From the NCBI GenBank assembly GCA_015680685.1, contig MNCI01035854.1, positions 131,717 to 155,380 on the forward strand: a stretch of 23,664 nt of DNA, read 5' to 3'. Source of the DNA: Gnetum montanum. Lineage: Eukaryota; Streptophyta; Gnetopsida; Gnetales; Gnetaceae. Made by a program: the position numbers and the translations under genes. Below are positions 10,891-19,988 of the stretch, piece by piece (positions within the stretch are counted from its first letter, which is position 1; each line of letters starts with the position of its first letter). The notes beneath the pieces are model-generated. The model saw nothing but the letters and a program-made list of their open reading frames with translations, did not search any database and had not been told where the DNA came from.

Positions 10891-11133
10891 TGGTATACGC
10901 TGGGCGTATACGCTACAACAGGTCGGCGTATACGCTAGGCGTGGACTTGGATGGATGCTGGCGTATTCGCTGGGGCGTATACGCTGATGGGTGCTGGACG
11001 TCGACTTGCTTCAATTCTTGCTCCTGTTATACCTGCTGAGCGTGCGTGTGAGGCGTGTATGCTGAGCGTCGGGCGTAGACGCTGAACGTAGACGCCGACA
11101 CAACACTTGGTTTAAAACTGGGCGTATACGCTG
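10891..11133. repeat. GCGTATACGC palindrome cluster
   Basis: The perfect 10-bp palindrome GCGTATACGC appears at least four times (within 10,903-10,914, 10,925-10,936, 10,974-10,986 and 11,120-11,133), usually as GGCGTATACGCTG. Near copies are GGTATACGCTG (10,892), GCGTATTCGCTGG (10,961) and GGCGTAGACGCTG (11,072). The last copies form a tandem unit of about 40 bases sharing GACACAACACTT. Confidence 0.88.
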
Positions 11134-11263
11134 ACACAACACTTCGTAAAAACCAGGTGTTTCGATCCTCAAAATTGCCCTGTGTGTCTTCAAATGTAGC
11201 CAAAGTCGTCTGTAGGTTACGGGGATCTGCTTCTTGTCAGACAAATGCTAAACTCAAAATTTT

Positions 11264-11348
11264 TTGTGGTGTTTCATTGGCCCCTCTTTGTTGACGCTTG
11301 GAGGAATCGACCCGAGAAGCGTCGACAAAGAAGCGCAAAACACCACAA
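11264..11348. repeat. Two-step inverted repeat (hairpin)
   Basis: Outer arms TTGTGGTGTTT (11,264-11,274) and AAACACCACAA (11,338-11,348) pair perfectly. Inner arms CTTTGTTGACGCTT (11,286-11,299) and AAGCGTCGACAAAG (11,317-11,330) pair with one mismatch. The loop is 17 bases. It may mark the outer part of the E2 LTR (U3) or an old insertion junction; GTCGAC/TCGACAAAG words recur in the U3 of E3 (19,917-19,927). Confidence 0.8.
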
Positions 11349-11662
11349 GCAACTTGATAAAAGCCTTGTCCTTTGCCACTTGACCAGACATCATTGCACC
11401 GTATTTAGTGGTGAATGGGATTGAAAGGGCGAGATTGGTAACTGGTATGGGGGAAGGGATCGTGAGGATTGGTGACTGCCCAAGGGATCATGCTGGGGAA
11501 GTGGGATGTTCAGGGGTGCGGCATGCCGATCCTTGTCGATAGCTATCTTTTGGCAGACTCAGAATTCAAGCATATGATGTGCGTCCTTTGGCGGAACAGT
11601 GGCTTATCGACGTAGCCTCCCTGCGTTGACATGGCCCTGTTTACGCAGCCACCTTTCCTGGC

Positions 11663-11671
11663 CTATAAATA
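11663..11671 (+). promoter_or_regulatory. E2 LTR TATA box
   Basis: CTATAAATA followed by AGAGG, identical over 14 bases to the TATA region of the right-edge LTR (23,559). It would drive the genomic RNA of E2. Confidence 0.8.
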
Positions 11672-11840
11672 AGAGGGCCTTCCACTTCATTTAGGCATCT
11701 TTTTGAGTAGTTGTAGTGAAGCTCTTGCAGTTTGTTCCTGCAGGAGATAGAATATTTTCCAGGTGCCCGTAGCAGGTGTAAGAAAAGTGATCAGCTCTTT
11801 ATTCGAGCGTTGATGTATTTGAGCCCATTGGCGTGATGGA

Positions 11841-11846
11841 AATAAA
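11841..11846 (+). terminator. E2 LTR polyadenylation signal
   Basis: AATAAA, 178 bases after the TATA box, inside GAAATAAAGATGAAC. The E3 LTR has AATAAAGATGAGC at the same relative place (20,168), which supports it as the R-region signal. Confidence 0.7.
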
Positions 11847-12441
11847 GATGAACTATTCAAGCATTCCTTGCAGCATTTGGACTTAGTTATTTGATGCATT
11901 TAATAGTCTAATGTGTTTATGCTTTATTAGTTACTTGTTGATTACTTATGTTTTCGTTATTATAATTTCAATCGTTATTGTTCATTCGTAGTTCGTTAAG
12001 GCCATAAGTACAACCATCTCAAACGTAATCCAAACACTTGGTAAGCCTAGTGACGCTTAACGTCTGGTAACCCAATAGTATTAGGAGATGCTCAGAACTT
12101 ACTTGGAAGATGGGACCAGATACTTATGCTAGGAATAGTTAGAATACAAACTAGGATAATTAGAGATTATATAATGGTTTATTCCTTACTTTCCATACCT
12201 CAATTAGTTGTCTAAAAGATAATTAAAAAGATATAAAAATCATTAGCCTTAGTCTCACTTAACCATCATAAATAGAACCTCACAAGTGAGATTAGGATGA
12301 TAACGACTGTTCTAACCCAAGGTTTCACTGGTTAGAAGTCTGGTGTATGTTAAGTGCTTACAGTCTGCGGATTTCGACCGAGTCACGCGTGAATGCTCAT
12401 GATTCGTATGGTTGGACGTAGGGGTATCTAGCCGCTCATTA

Positions 12442-12460
12442 TTGACACTGTTGCCAGGGA
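12442..12460 (+). other. E2 primer binding site, tRNA-Asp type
   Basis: TTGACACTGTTGCCAGGGA follows directly after the LTR end. It differs from the canonical tRNA-Asp site only by transitions, at CpG or neighbouring positions. E2 and E1 thus use the same primer class. Confidence 0.85.
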
Positions 12461-12607
12461 CTGTTAGTCTTACATGCATCATCTGACCTTAGTGAAATTA
12501 TCATTTAAGTCGTTGGAACGGACCTAGGATAGAAACATTTTTGCACGCTAGGCGAATTTAAGTTAATCGTAAGGTACATCGGTTACATGAACCATCTAAC
12601 GTCCAAT

Positions 12608-12943
12608 ATGTCTTCTCACAGGAGAGAGGTACTTGAACCACCGGTGCCGCAAGAATGTCCGGTGGTGTACAAACATCCTGATGAGTATGTCCCTGATTTC
12701 ACATTCATCCTACATCAGGATGAGCATCTTCGATGGCGGGACATGGAGGGTAGCATCGTGCTACCGCCCGACCAAGCAGCTCCTACGATGCTATATCACA
12801 ATCTGGGTAGATTGGGCATCCAGGACCGGGTGGCAGAGTATGTCATGGAGGACCATGACTACCAGGACTATCGTCCTACGAAGGCTCAGCAGACAAGAGA
12901 TCAGCAGCAGGCTGAGAGATATGAACAACAGAAAGGGAAATAA
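12608..12943 (+). CDS. E2 Gag head, open fragment
   Basis: The best preserved coding piece in the window: from the ATG aligned with the E1 and E3 gag starts (MSSHRREVLEPP) the frame is open for 111 codons to a TAA. It also extends 7 codons upstream to an ATG at 12,587, giving 118. It contains CPVVYKHPDEYVPDFTFIL, HQDEHLRWRDMEGSIVLPP and GRLGIQDRVAEYVMEDHD, then a Gln-rich, helical end (KAQQTRDQQQAERYEQQ). E1 and E3 have the same block with stops. I do not recognise the fold; it precedes the capsid core and is presumably the N-terminal part of Gag. The stop is probably a lesion, since Gag continues in other frames. Confidence 0.6.
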   Translation: MSSHRREVLEPPVPQECPVVYKHPDEYVPDFTFILHQDEHLRWRDMEGSIVLPPDQAAPTMLYHNLGRLGIQDRVAEYVMEDHDYQDYRPTKAQQTRDQQQAERYEQQKGK

Positions 12944-14990
12944 TTCAGTAACCCCTTATTCTCTCAAGGGCTGCAAGACGATGGGGATCCCGTATTTCAT
13001 GATACCCATTCGACCAAACTTCCCCTGGGGCCGCAAATCCTCCAGTCAATCATTCAGAACAAACCTCTAAGTGACAACGATCCTCAAGGACATGGAGGGT
13101 CATGTAGCAAAGCTAGGGGAGATGATCATGGCTACCATCAGGGTAGATGGGGAGATTGACACTGGAATGGTGGCGATGCCTCTCCTTCTTCTTCGTGCTC
13201 TCCCTCTCCTATGCCTTCATCTAGCTCAGGCTCTGAGCGTAACAAGGGAAGGCTGGAGAGAAAGGATAGTGGTAAATAGGTTCGAAGGGGGCAACGTGAG
13301 GAAGCACGTGACCAATCACCTGATACTCGCCAGCATGAAAGAAGGGGTAGCCGGAATCGTCATAGATGTCATGGCCCCCAATAGGACTATGATTCGGACG
13401 AGCCATTGTTAGCTACTCAGAGCATGCTCCAGATCGCAGAGGTAGATCACATTCCAAGTAGGCACATGAAGGATAGTCGGATCAAGCATGTTGACATGAA
13501 AAACATCCCCAGATTTGAAGGGGGATACAACTGTGATCCGCAGACCCACTTGCAGGTGTTCCATGACCCTTGCACCTTGCAAAACATTAATAATGATTGA
13601 CAACAGTTGAAGCTGTTCCCTCGCACACTCATCAAAGAAGTCGAAAGTTGGTACTGGTCCTTGGAGCCGGAATCAATCAGAAGATGGAGTACAATGCTTG
13701 AAATTTTTTAATGACAAATATCAAACGTACTCTAGAGTGGCGAATCTGAGATGGCAGATCCAAGGTTGGAAACAAAGGAATCATTAACCCTTGGATGCTG
13801 CCATGAGAAGGTATTACTCATTGTTGCATTGGTTTCCTGGTCATGGTTACTCTCAGAGGGTACAACTTCGCCACATCATTGATGGGCTCCGTTTTGAAAC
13901 GTGAAAGACCCTTGGCGAGTATGCCAAGGGACTACTGTCGGAGCTAAGTTCCCATTAGTTGCAACGCCTCATTGATTAGGTGGCCAAGGAAGAAGGAGAA
14001 CTCAGGAAAAAGGAGAGTGCAGAAGAATTCAACCAGGACCCTTCCCTTAGAAAAAGGGAGATCCGATTTTGTGATGAGGAGGATGAGTCACCACTGGAAG
14101 CAGTGGTGAATCGGAAGACTTTGCCATTACAAAATTTTGCATCTGAAATATCGATAAAGGTGGACAAAATATGGGACTCTTTGGATGAGAAATTCCAAAG
14201 TGTATTGAAAATTACAGAAGAGTCCAAAGAACAAGATAGTGACCGTGATCGGCACAGGAAGAAAAGAGTTGAACATGCCCAACATAAGGGTAAGGGAAAA
14301 GTTGTTGTAGCAGAATAGGTTGCAGACTCTGACACCGAGGAGGATGATGAATGTGGCATATGCCAATATTAACATCCTAAGGGATGTTGTCCTGTGGTGT
14401 CACACCTTTAAGAGTCTGGGGTGTATGCCTTGAACCCTCGTTTGGCGCAACGACAGACACCCCGAAGGTTGCCTTATCCACAAGGTAACTCCAGGCGGTT
14501 CCACCAGCAGCAGCAAGGATATTATCCAAGTGGAACACCCCCGCAACCGTATGAATACTTCCAATAGTGGCAGCAACCACAAGCGTGGGGGATGCCACCG
14601 CCAAGGCAGCAGTACCCTTACAAGCAATCAGATCCTTATGGGTACTATGTTTAGCAACCGGTTTCTCCAAGAGACTCTTCTAGTCATGCAGCCTTTACCA
14701 GTTACTACCACCCCCTGAATATATTCGACATCCATCTCCATCACCCAAGGGGCAAACCCACATCCTTTCTACCCTCCATCACCTTCTTCTGCCACTCCTC
14801 CATACTATCCCACTCAGTTGCCACCTACTCCATTAATGCAGGGAGAAATACTACCATAGCCACAACAACGAAATGCTATGAGGGCTATTAACTTACAACT
14901 GACACCTCAGCTGAGTGGACTAGAACCCAAGCCATGCAAACATCATTTTTTTCGGCCCAATAATCTGAACACACCCTCACCTACGCCTGT
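12944..14990 (+). pseudogene. gag: E2 gag, remaining part, decayed
   Basis: The linker is Ser-, His- and Asp-rich. The capsid core starts near 13,395 (LLATQSMLQIAEVDHIPSRH, then FEGGYNCDPQTHLQVFHDPC) and runs through HGYSQRVQLRHIIDGLRFE near 13,890, matching the Retrotrans_gag family. A frame of 112 codons (13,980-14,318) carries the charged helical segment (EEGELRKKESAEEFN; SIKVDKIWDSLDEKFQSV) and a basic stretch with a KGKGKVV motif. A short cysteine motif near 14,353 reads CGICQY, stop, HPKGCC, resembling a zinc knuckle one residue shorter than the standard CX2CX4HX4C spacing. A Gln/Pro/Tyr-rich tail follows. Frameshifts and stops are scattered throughout. Confidence 0.85.
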
Positions 14991-15069
14991 GGCTAGTGCC
15001 TTCGAACCTACCAACGCCTCTACCATCATACTGCCCAAGCAGTCCTCCACTCTACCGCACTCCAACGTC

Positions 15070-15590
15070 CAGACGGTCATGCTCACACATGCTATGACCG
15101 ACTGGATCAAAGCAGGTTCTCTTCCCTGAAAATTGACAGATCCGGGAAGCCCCCTCATATATCTTCAGGTGGCAGGGAACAAACCATGCAAAGCTCTTTT
15201 GGACTCAAGGTCAGGGGTCAATTTGATCTCTCATGATATGTACAAGAACTGGAACCTGCCCCTGCTAAAGAAGAGCAACATCTGACTCAAGTTAGCAGAC
15301 TAGTCCATCACCGTTCCCTTGGGTTTGGTGGAGGACATTGTGACCATCGTTTGTGGGTGGTCCTATCCTGCTGATTTCCTGGTCATCCGTGTAGAGAATT
15401 GTAAGGTGAACTTCCCAATCATCATGGGAAGAGCCTGGCTAAGCACGGTGGATGCATGACTAGGACTTCAAGATCTATCCCTGAAATTTTCAAAAGAAAA
15501 TCCTTTCGGGAAGATCGAGAAGAAAAGAGTTCCATGCATCGCGTACAGTGACTTAGGGTGCAATTGTGTGCAGCAGTTATGATCTGCTAA
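15070..15590 (+). pseudogene. E2 aspartic protease, decayed
   Basis: It reads VMLTHAMTDWIKAGSLP, then KPCKALLDSRSGVNLISHDMY, then VNFPIIMGRAWLSTVDA. The catalytic Asp is kept (GAC at 15,202-15,204), but the Gly of the DSG triplet is Arg (AGG at 15,208), so activity is unlikely. TGA at 15,457 follows VDA, at the same codon as TGA 3,312 in E1. VPCIAYSDLGCNCVQQL closes the block. Confidence 0.85.
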
Positions 15591-15648
15591 GTGGATATCC
15601 ATTCAAGCATGCAGTCGGTGTACCGAGGAATCACCTATTCAATAGTGT

Positions 15649-16430
15649 TTGTACGCAGCAGCCACTAACCAAGAGGGCACCCAGTGGCTGACAGCTGATC
15701 CTACTAGTAGCACATTGTGCATGGAACTGTTTGAGGGGCTAATGCAAGCCTATGTTGAAAGCACGGATGAGATGGAGGAGATTCATCAACAAATCTCCAC
15801 TGTTAATGATCAAGATGACTGGGGAAAGCTAGAAATCCCTGAGAGCTTCAAGCAAGAGCCCCTTGAGCTAAAGTCTTTACTGGCTCACTTGGAATATGCA
15901 TTCTTGCAAAATGGCAAGTCGGTAATTATCAATGCCGCCCTTGCTCCTGAACAGAAAAAGAAATTACTAGGGATGGTAAACAAATGGGTTGCTGCATTCG
16001 CATGGTCATATTCTGAGTTGACTAGAGTTGATCCCAGGGTCTACCAGCATCGAATCTACCTTGACCCTTCCATGAAGCCATGACGACAACCACAAAGATG
16101 GTTGAATCCCAAATTGAAGCAAGTTGTAAAAGATGAAATCGAACAATTGCTTAAGGCGGGATTCATCTATTTTGTCGTCGATAGCGAATGAGTTAGCCCA
16201 CTTGTTATCGTACTCAAGAAAGGTGGCAAGTGGAGGGTCTGTATTGATTTCCGGTTGCTCAACATGGCAATCTTCAAGGACCACTTCCCACTTCCATTTG
16301 TGGACCAGGTGTTGGACACAATTGCAGGACACCGATACTACAGTTTTTTGGATGGTTATAGTGGTTATAACCAAATCCAAATAGCACCTGAGGACCAGGC
16401 CAACTTGTATTTCACTTATTTCACGTTCCA
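15649..16430 (+). pseudogene. E2 reverse transcriptase, N-terminal part, truncated
   Basis: An open stretch of 144 codons (15,649-16,083) forms the linker: MEEIHQQIS, IPESFKQEPLELKSLLAH and KKKLLGMVNKWVAAFAWSY, ending RVYQHRIYLDPSMKP. After a stop the polymerase begins with WLNPKLKQVVKDEIEQLLK, a TGA in place of the Trp of DSEWVSP (16,189), then KKGGKWRVCIDFRLLNMA, FVDQVLDTIAGHRYY and SFLDGYSGYNQIQIAPEDQ. The first catalytic Asp (FLD) is present. The sequence departs from the family right after this, so the FMDD box and everything downstream are absent. Confidence 0.9.
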
Positions 16431-16466
16431 ACACCTATATAGCTCCTTTTGGAATCCTTTTGTCAT

Positions 16467-16616
16467 TAAGTTTAGGCATGGATGTTAAAAAAGTAATGTA
16501 AAATAAGTTTAAGCATGAATGTTGAAAAGTAATGTAAATTTTGTTAGGACTATACGTAACCCAAAATAATGAGGTGTTAACCTATATGTACTCCAAAATA
16601 ATGAAGTGTTAACCTA
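16467..16616. repeat. Two adjacent short tandem duplications at the E2 break
   Basis: TAAGTTTAGGCATGGATGTT (16,467) repeats with few changes at 16,504, a period of 37. CCAAAATAATGAGGTGTTAA (16,561) repeats at 16,593, a period of 32. They lie within 40 to 190 bases of the point where E2 is cut off and may be traces of repair synthesis at that junction. Confidence 0.75.
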
Positions 16617-16730
16617 CTAGTAAGAGTCTTGATTATGGTGGGCAATACTAAGGTTTAAAGTTCTTATTTAACTATATTTTTAAGGGTAAATATTATTAAA
16701 AATAAAAAAAGAAGTTTCTAGTTATACGAT

Positions 16731-16764
16731 CCCTCCCCTCCCCTCCCCTCCCCTCCCCTCCCCC
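16731..16764 (+). repeat. CCCTC microsatellite
   Basis: Six uninterrupted CCCTC units followed by CCCC. It is strongly strand-biased (pyrimidines on plus, GGGAG on minus), about 290 bases upstream of the TATA box of the small gene candidate. Confidence 0.95.
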
Positions 16765-17018
16765 AAGTATCTTAAACTTAGGCGGGATTCAAAGGTAACT
16801 CAAATAGTATCTTAAACTTAGTATAACTTAAAAAAAGTGACTTACCGGAATTTAAATAAAAACTTTCTCCAAACAATCATACACGGACACCTAAGTGGTA
16901 GGTAGTGATAGGGCAACAAGTAGGATGAAAATGATTAAAGATTGAAAAAACAATAAAGATAAGCCACGGATTAGATGCATCTAGAACGAACGAAGAGCAC
17001 CGCCATGTCCGACGCAGC

Positions 17019-17027
17019 CTATAAAGG
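17019..17027 (+). promoter_or_regulatory. TATA box of the small gene candidate
   Basis: CTATAAAGG lies 76 bases before the first ATG of the open frame, leaving a leader of about 50 bases after a typical start site. The preceding 60 bases (CCACGGATTAGATGCATC and nearby CpGs) are richer in GC than the flanks. Confidence 0.5.
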
Positions 17028-17102
17028 AACATGCAAAACAGAACAAGACAATGAAAGCCTAGCACCAATCCAACAAACCAAAGCAAACCAAACCAGACGA
17101 AG

Positions 17103-17405
17103 ATGAAGATGAATGCTGTCATGGCATCCTCAATCAACTGCAGGCGGAGGGCCTCGGCGAGTCCACTCGGCCGATGTGCTGCCCGTGTGAAAGATGTGTC
17201 GCAGAACATTGTCTCGTCGATGCTCCAACAGAAGTTCACGTTGCAGGACCGTCTGCCGGCCGCGTTCTTGCCTCAGGCCCGGCTGTGGGCACGCCAGGCT
17301 TCCGATGTGAAGATTACTTGCACTTCTTCGCTCTCGCATGCCACTGATGCTGTTGCTGACGCTAACGCGGAGGTGCAGCTGCAGCGCAAGCTGCGTGTGT
17401 TGTAG
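17103..17405 (+). CDS. Small CpG-rich open frame, unknown protein; likely host gene candidate
   Basis: The frame is 100 codons from 17,103. The third ATG (17,121, GTCATGGCA) has the best plant start context and gives 94 residues starting MASSINCRRRASASPLGRC. The head is Ser/Arg/Ala-rich without acidic residues, which could be an organelle targeting peptide. A helical middle (VKDVSQNIVSSMLQQKF) and a C-terminal Ala-rich helix (ATDAVADANAEVQLQRKL) follow. I do not recognise the family; it may be the first exon of a longer gene. Support: TATA box upstream, no stops, a CpG-rich composition unlike the decayed neighbours, and a pyrimidine-rich trailer. The minus strand also has an overlapping open frame (17,130-17,339), so coding status is not certain. 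Confidence 0.45.
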   Translation: MKMNAVMASSINCRRRASASPLGRCAARVKDVSQNIVSSMLQQKFTLQDRLPAAFLPQARLWARQASDVKITCTSSLSHATDAVADANAEVQLQRKLRVL

Positions 17406-17730
17406 AACATGCTTGTGTCGTCCGTCTTGATGATCACTCTTGTATGGTTGGTCTGTCCTCCTAATTCATGGAGGACGTCCCCTCCCACTCTTTGCCGTTG
17501 CTGTCATACTGAGTCGCATTAGCAGCTTTTTCTGTTCTCCATCCATCCTGCACTCCTCCCGCTATTCTTCCATGTTTGTTGTTCTACTACTACTAACTCA
17601 CACTACTTCTTTCTTTTAATCTATATTTATCTATGCATAAAAGAATCCGATTTAGAAAGTGTGGAATTGAGGATCCTGGAATTAAGGATTCTGGTACGTG
17701 TAAAGGTGGGGCAGGGTTCGTAGCCGGGGA

Positions 17731-17836
17731 TGTAACAGAGAAAATTTAAATATATGCATTTTTTAAAAAAATTAAATCCCAGGGACGTAATAGAGAAAAT
17801 TTAAATATATTAATTTTTTTTTTAAAATTAAATCTC
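17731..17836. repeat. Imperfect tandem duplication, about 54 bases
   Basis: Both units contain GTAA(C/T)AGAGAAAATTTAAATATAT, then a T/A-rich run and AAATTAAATC(C/T)CA. The first unit is 17,731-17,785, the second 17,786-17,836. Confidence 0.8.
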
Positions 17837-18666
17837 ATATATCATAAAAAAACCATTGTAAAATATAAAACAAGTACCATGTAAATCCAAAATATTGTTA
17901 ATGCTTAAAAATTGCACACAAGTTTGCAATATCACCATTAAACTGAAGCAATGCAATGGTATAGAGGGCATTGAATCCATTTTCTTACTCAACCATAATG
18001 AGGCAATCAAAATGACAGCAATAAAATGAAACGCTTTTGTTGATCCAATCTTTTAAAGAATGAAATTAAGCCTCAACCAAATTTATAACAAGTCACATCT
18101 GCTAATACTTTTGTTCAAGGAACTGCGCCTAGGATGATTGAAACCATTGGAACCCTGAGGAATCGACACTAGTCATGATCAAGGGGAAAGGCAAAACAGA
18201 GCACCATGAGGTTGCATATGGCCATCCGGCCATGTGCTGGTGGGCTTAGTTGGCTCATAACCAGACAGATTTTTAAAAAAGGTTGAACAAGCATCCGTCA
18301 TCATGTTCATGACTCATGACCCATGACGATGACCCCATTTTTCTTTTTCTTTTTTTAGATGAGAAAAAGAGAAAAACTCAACAATGATCAATAAACACGC
18401 GTGAATGTGTGAGTCATGGCAGAACCTTTGACGCTCTCAAAAACATTCATGAAAATGCAATGTTTCCTCGCATGCCACGTCCCAATTTGATTTCCGTATG
18501 ACCCAAACTTGGCCCTTTGGCCTTTGGTTACCAAAGCAGCCCTTTCGTGATTTCCTTGTTTTCTGTTATATGTGTCATGCGGATGCCATGAATCTTGATT
18601 CCCTGCTGCCCACTTAACAATGAAATGAAGTTTCTGGTGAGATTCAGGGCAGGAACGATACGTAAG

Positions 18667-18795
18667 ATTTTAATGCACAATGCAGATCGAGGCAAAAACA
18701 GGCAGCAAGGTAACATTTTAATGCACAATGCAGATTGAGGCAACAATACGAGGAAAGGCAAGGTGACCATTTCAATGTATATGTATAGATCCAGA
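18667..18795. repeat. Tandem repeat, 48 to 54 bases, two and a half units
   Basis: ATTTTAATGCACAATGCAGA starts at 18,667 and again at 18,715, both followed by T(C/T)GAGGCAA. A third, diverged start (ATTTCAATGTATATG) is at 18,769. The repeat creates a false 92-codon frame on the minus strand. Confidence 0.82.
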
Positions 18796-18924
18796 CAAAA
18801 TTTCATTGGAAATTATGAAATACGTACCCATTGCGGATTTAATGCGTTACGTCAAAATTTATTTGGAATGCCAAATCTCCAGATTTTAACTGACCTCAAT
18901 ATCTTTCCTCCAAATCACTAAAAT

Positions 18925-18990
18925 AGGAAGTTTATCTTTTGCAATAAATTGCTTCTTAGGAAGTTTATCTTTTGCAATAAATTGCTTCTT
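18925..18990. repeat. Perfect 33-bp tandem duplication
   Basis: The unit at 18,925-18,957 (starting AGGAAGTTTATC) is repeated without any change at 18,958-18,990. The identity in otherwise old DNA marks a recent duplication or an assembly error. Confidence 0.95.
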
Positions 18991-19988
18991 TTGTTGCCCC
19001 GCTTTCTTTAAGAGAACTCAATATCAATTTATTTGTTCATGAAATTTGGAATGGCAACACAGAAGCTAAAAATCTTCAAAGGAATGGCAGCCGTAAAAAT
19101 TTTGCTGGATGAAAAGGTTATTACTTTAAAATGTGATGGAGCTTTCCACCTTTTCTAGAATAAAATCCTTGCTTGGAGTTGGACAGGTTTCACCGCACTC
19201 TGAATCTGTTGCCGAAAGAGGAATAGGGCATCTGTCGGTTTAAGACATTATATCCATTTTTGGTAAGTACCTTAACATATGCATAGTTTTTAAAGTTCCA
19301 TGAGGCTTTAAATCACATCTCTAATTAAAAATTAACTTGAGATTAAAAAGAACATTTGCATGCCAAGTTTAATGCCCTTGACTTTTAGACCAAATCTTTT
19401 AAAAAGCATAAATTATTTATATCATTGTTAAATGTTCTTAGAATGAAAGACTGAAATCACATTTTCTTGTTAATGAAACATTGTTTAATTGGTTATATCA
19501 TATGGTTTGTGGTCCCAAGGTCTGATTCTAAGGAATATGCTAATACCTAGCTTCTTGTCACAAGATTCTCTTCTAGTTCCATGTTATGGATATTGCTAGT
19601 TTTGCTCAAAAAGGAAAAATCTATGGGGTGACTTTAATGCTAGAATTTATTGTGATTAGATCTTTATTAGTCATCTAAATCCTCAACTTATTTTAGAATA
19701 TGAGAAAAATGTAAAATAGAATCAATGTTTTAAACATAAGCAAATTCAATTAGTGAGAAAACATTTGTTAGAGTGGGAATAAGGATTAGATCTATTAGTT
19801 TCAAATAACATTAATAAATATCTAAATAAAGTGGCTTTACTTTTGTAGGAACACAAGGTACCTTTGATGAGCCATGTTCAGTTGGCTACATCGACGAGGC
19901 CTTGTCAACTGGGCCTCATCGACAAAGTTTAGTCGATGCATCTTACCATGTCTCGATGAAGCCCCATTGATGCAATGTTGTTTTTGGG

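Larger units (their letters stand above)
10055..11260. other. CpG-rich, repeat-built island of unknown origin
   Basis: Base composition changes sharply near 10,055: the left side is CpG-poor and decayed, the right side full of CpG. It contains a short hairpin (TCGCCTGAGGGCGA, 10,157-10,170), an array with GCGTAAAC core, a triple GCGTAA run, a minus-strand promoter and a GCGTATACGC palindrome cluster. No protein domain is visible. It may be an LTR or leader of a minus-strand element, or part of a very long U3 of E2. Confidence 0.55.
11350..12441 (+). repeat. E2 5' LTR (U3-R-U5; left end uncertain)
   Basis: The TATA box CTATAAATA is at 11,663-11,671 and the polyadenylation signal AATAAA at 11,841-11,846, so R lies roughly between 11,690 and 11,870. 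The part from the TATA box through AATAAA aligns with the LTRs of E3 (from 19,989) and of the right-edge LTR (from 23,559), sharing GAAGCTCTTGCA and a GTGCCCGTAGCA block. The U5 end at 12,360-12,441 matches the E1 LTR end. The U3 holds TTGTCGATAGCTATC and CTTATCGACGTAG upstream of the TATA box. Confidence 0.82.
11260..16430 (+). mobile_element. E2: truncated Ty3/gypsy LTR retrotransposon
   Basis: E2 is related to E1 and E3 but of a different subfamily and less deaminated; it keeps more CpG and longer open stretches. The order is 5' LTR, primer site, gag, protease, linker, then reverse transcriptase until just after the FLDGYSGYNQIQIAPEDQ box. At about 16,415-16,430 similarity to E1 ends and unrelated AT-rich DNA follows, so the rest of pol and the 3' LTR are missing. 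The left LTR boundary is not defined; it may lie further left, within the CpG-rich island. Confidence 0.88.
17406..19850. other. AT-rich intergenic DNA
   Basis: The first 200 bases (CT-rich) may be the trailer of the small gene candidate. The rest is AT-rich with no frame resembling a known protein and no retroelement domain seen by eye. It carries the three short tandem duplications listed separately and the doublet CATGACTCATGACCCATGAC near 18,308. Confidence 0.6.

Noticed and set aside
10245-11133. CRISPR-like array
   Set aside because: Repeats are 8 to 13 bases with irregular, unequal spacing in a plant retroelement context; there are no spacers of constant length and no cas genes.
16006-16434. 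142-codon minus-strand open frame
   Set aside because: It is antisense to the clear reverse transcriptase linker and core of E2, so it is a shadow of that coding sequence.
17130-17339. 70-codon minus-strand open frame over the small gene candidate
   Set aside because: The plus strand has the TATA box, the better start context and a longer frame; GC-rich coding DNA often leaves an open antisense frame.
17103-17405. Assignment to the NUCLEAR FUSION DEFECTIVE 6 type of small mitochondrial proteins
   Set aside because: The Ser/Arg-rich head is similar in flavour, but the conserved middle of that family is not visible, so no name was given.
18528-18806. 92-codon minus-strand open frame with repeated SALCIK words
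   Set aside because: It is produced by the 48 to 54-base tandem repeat at 18,667; no independent support.
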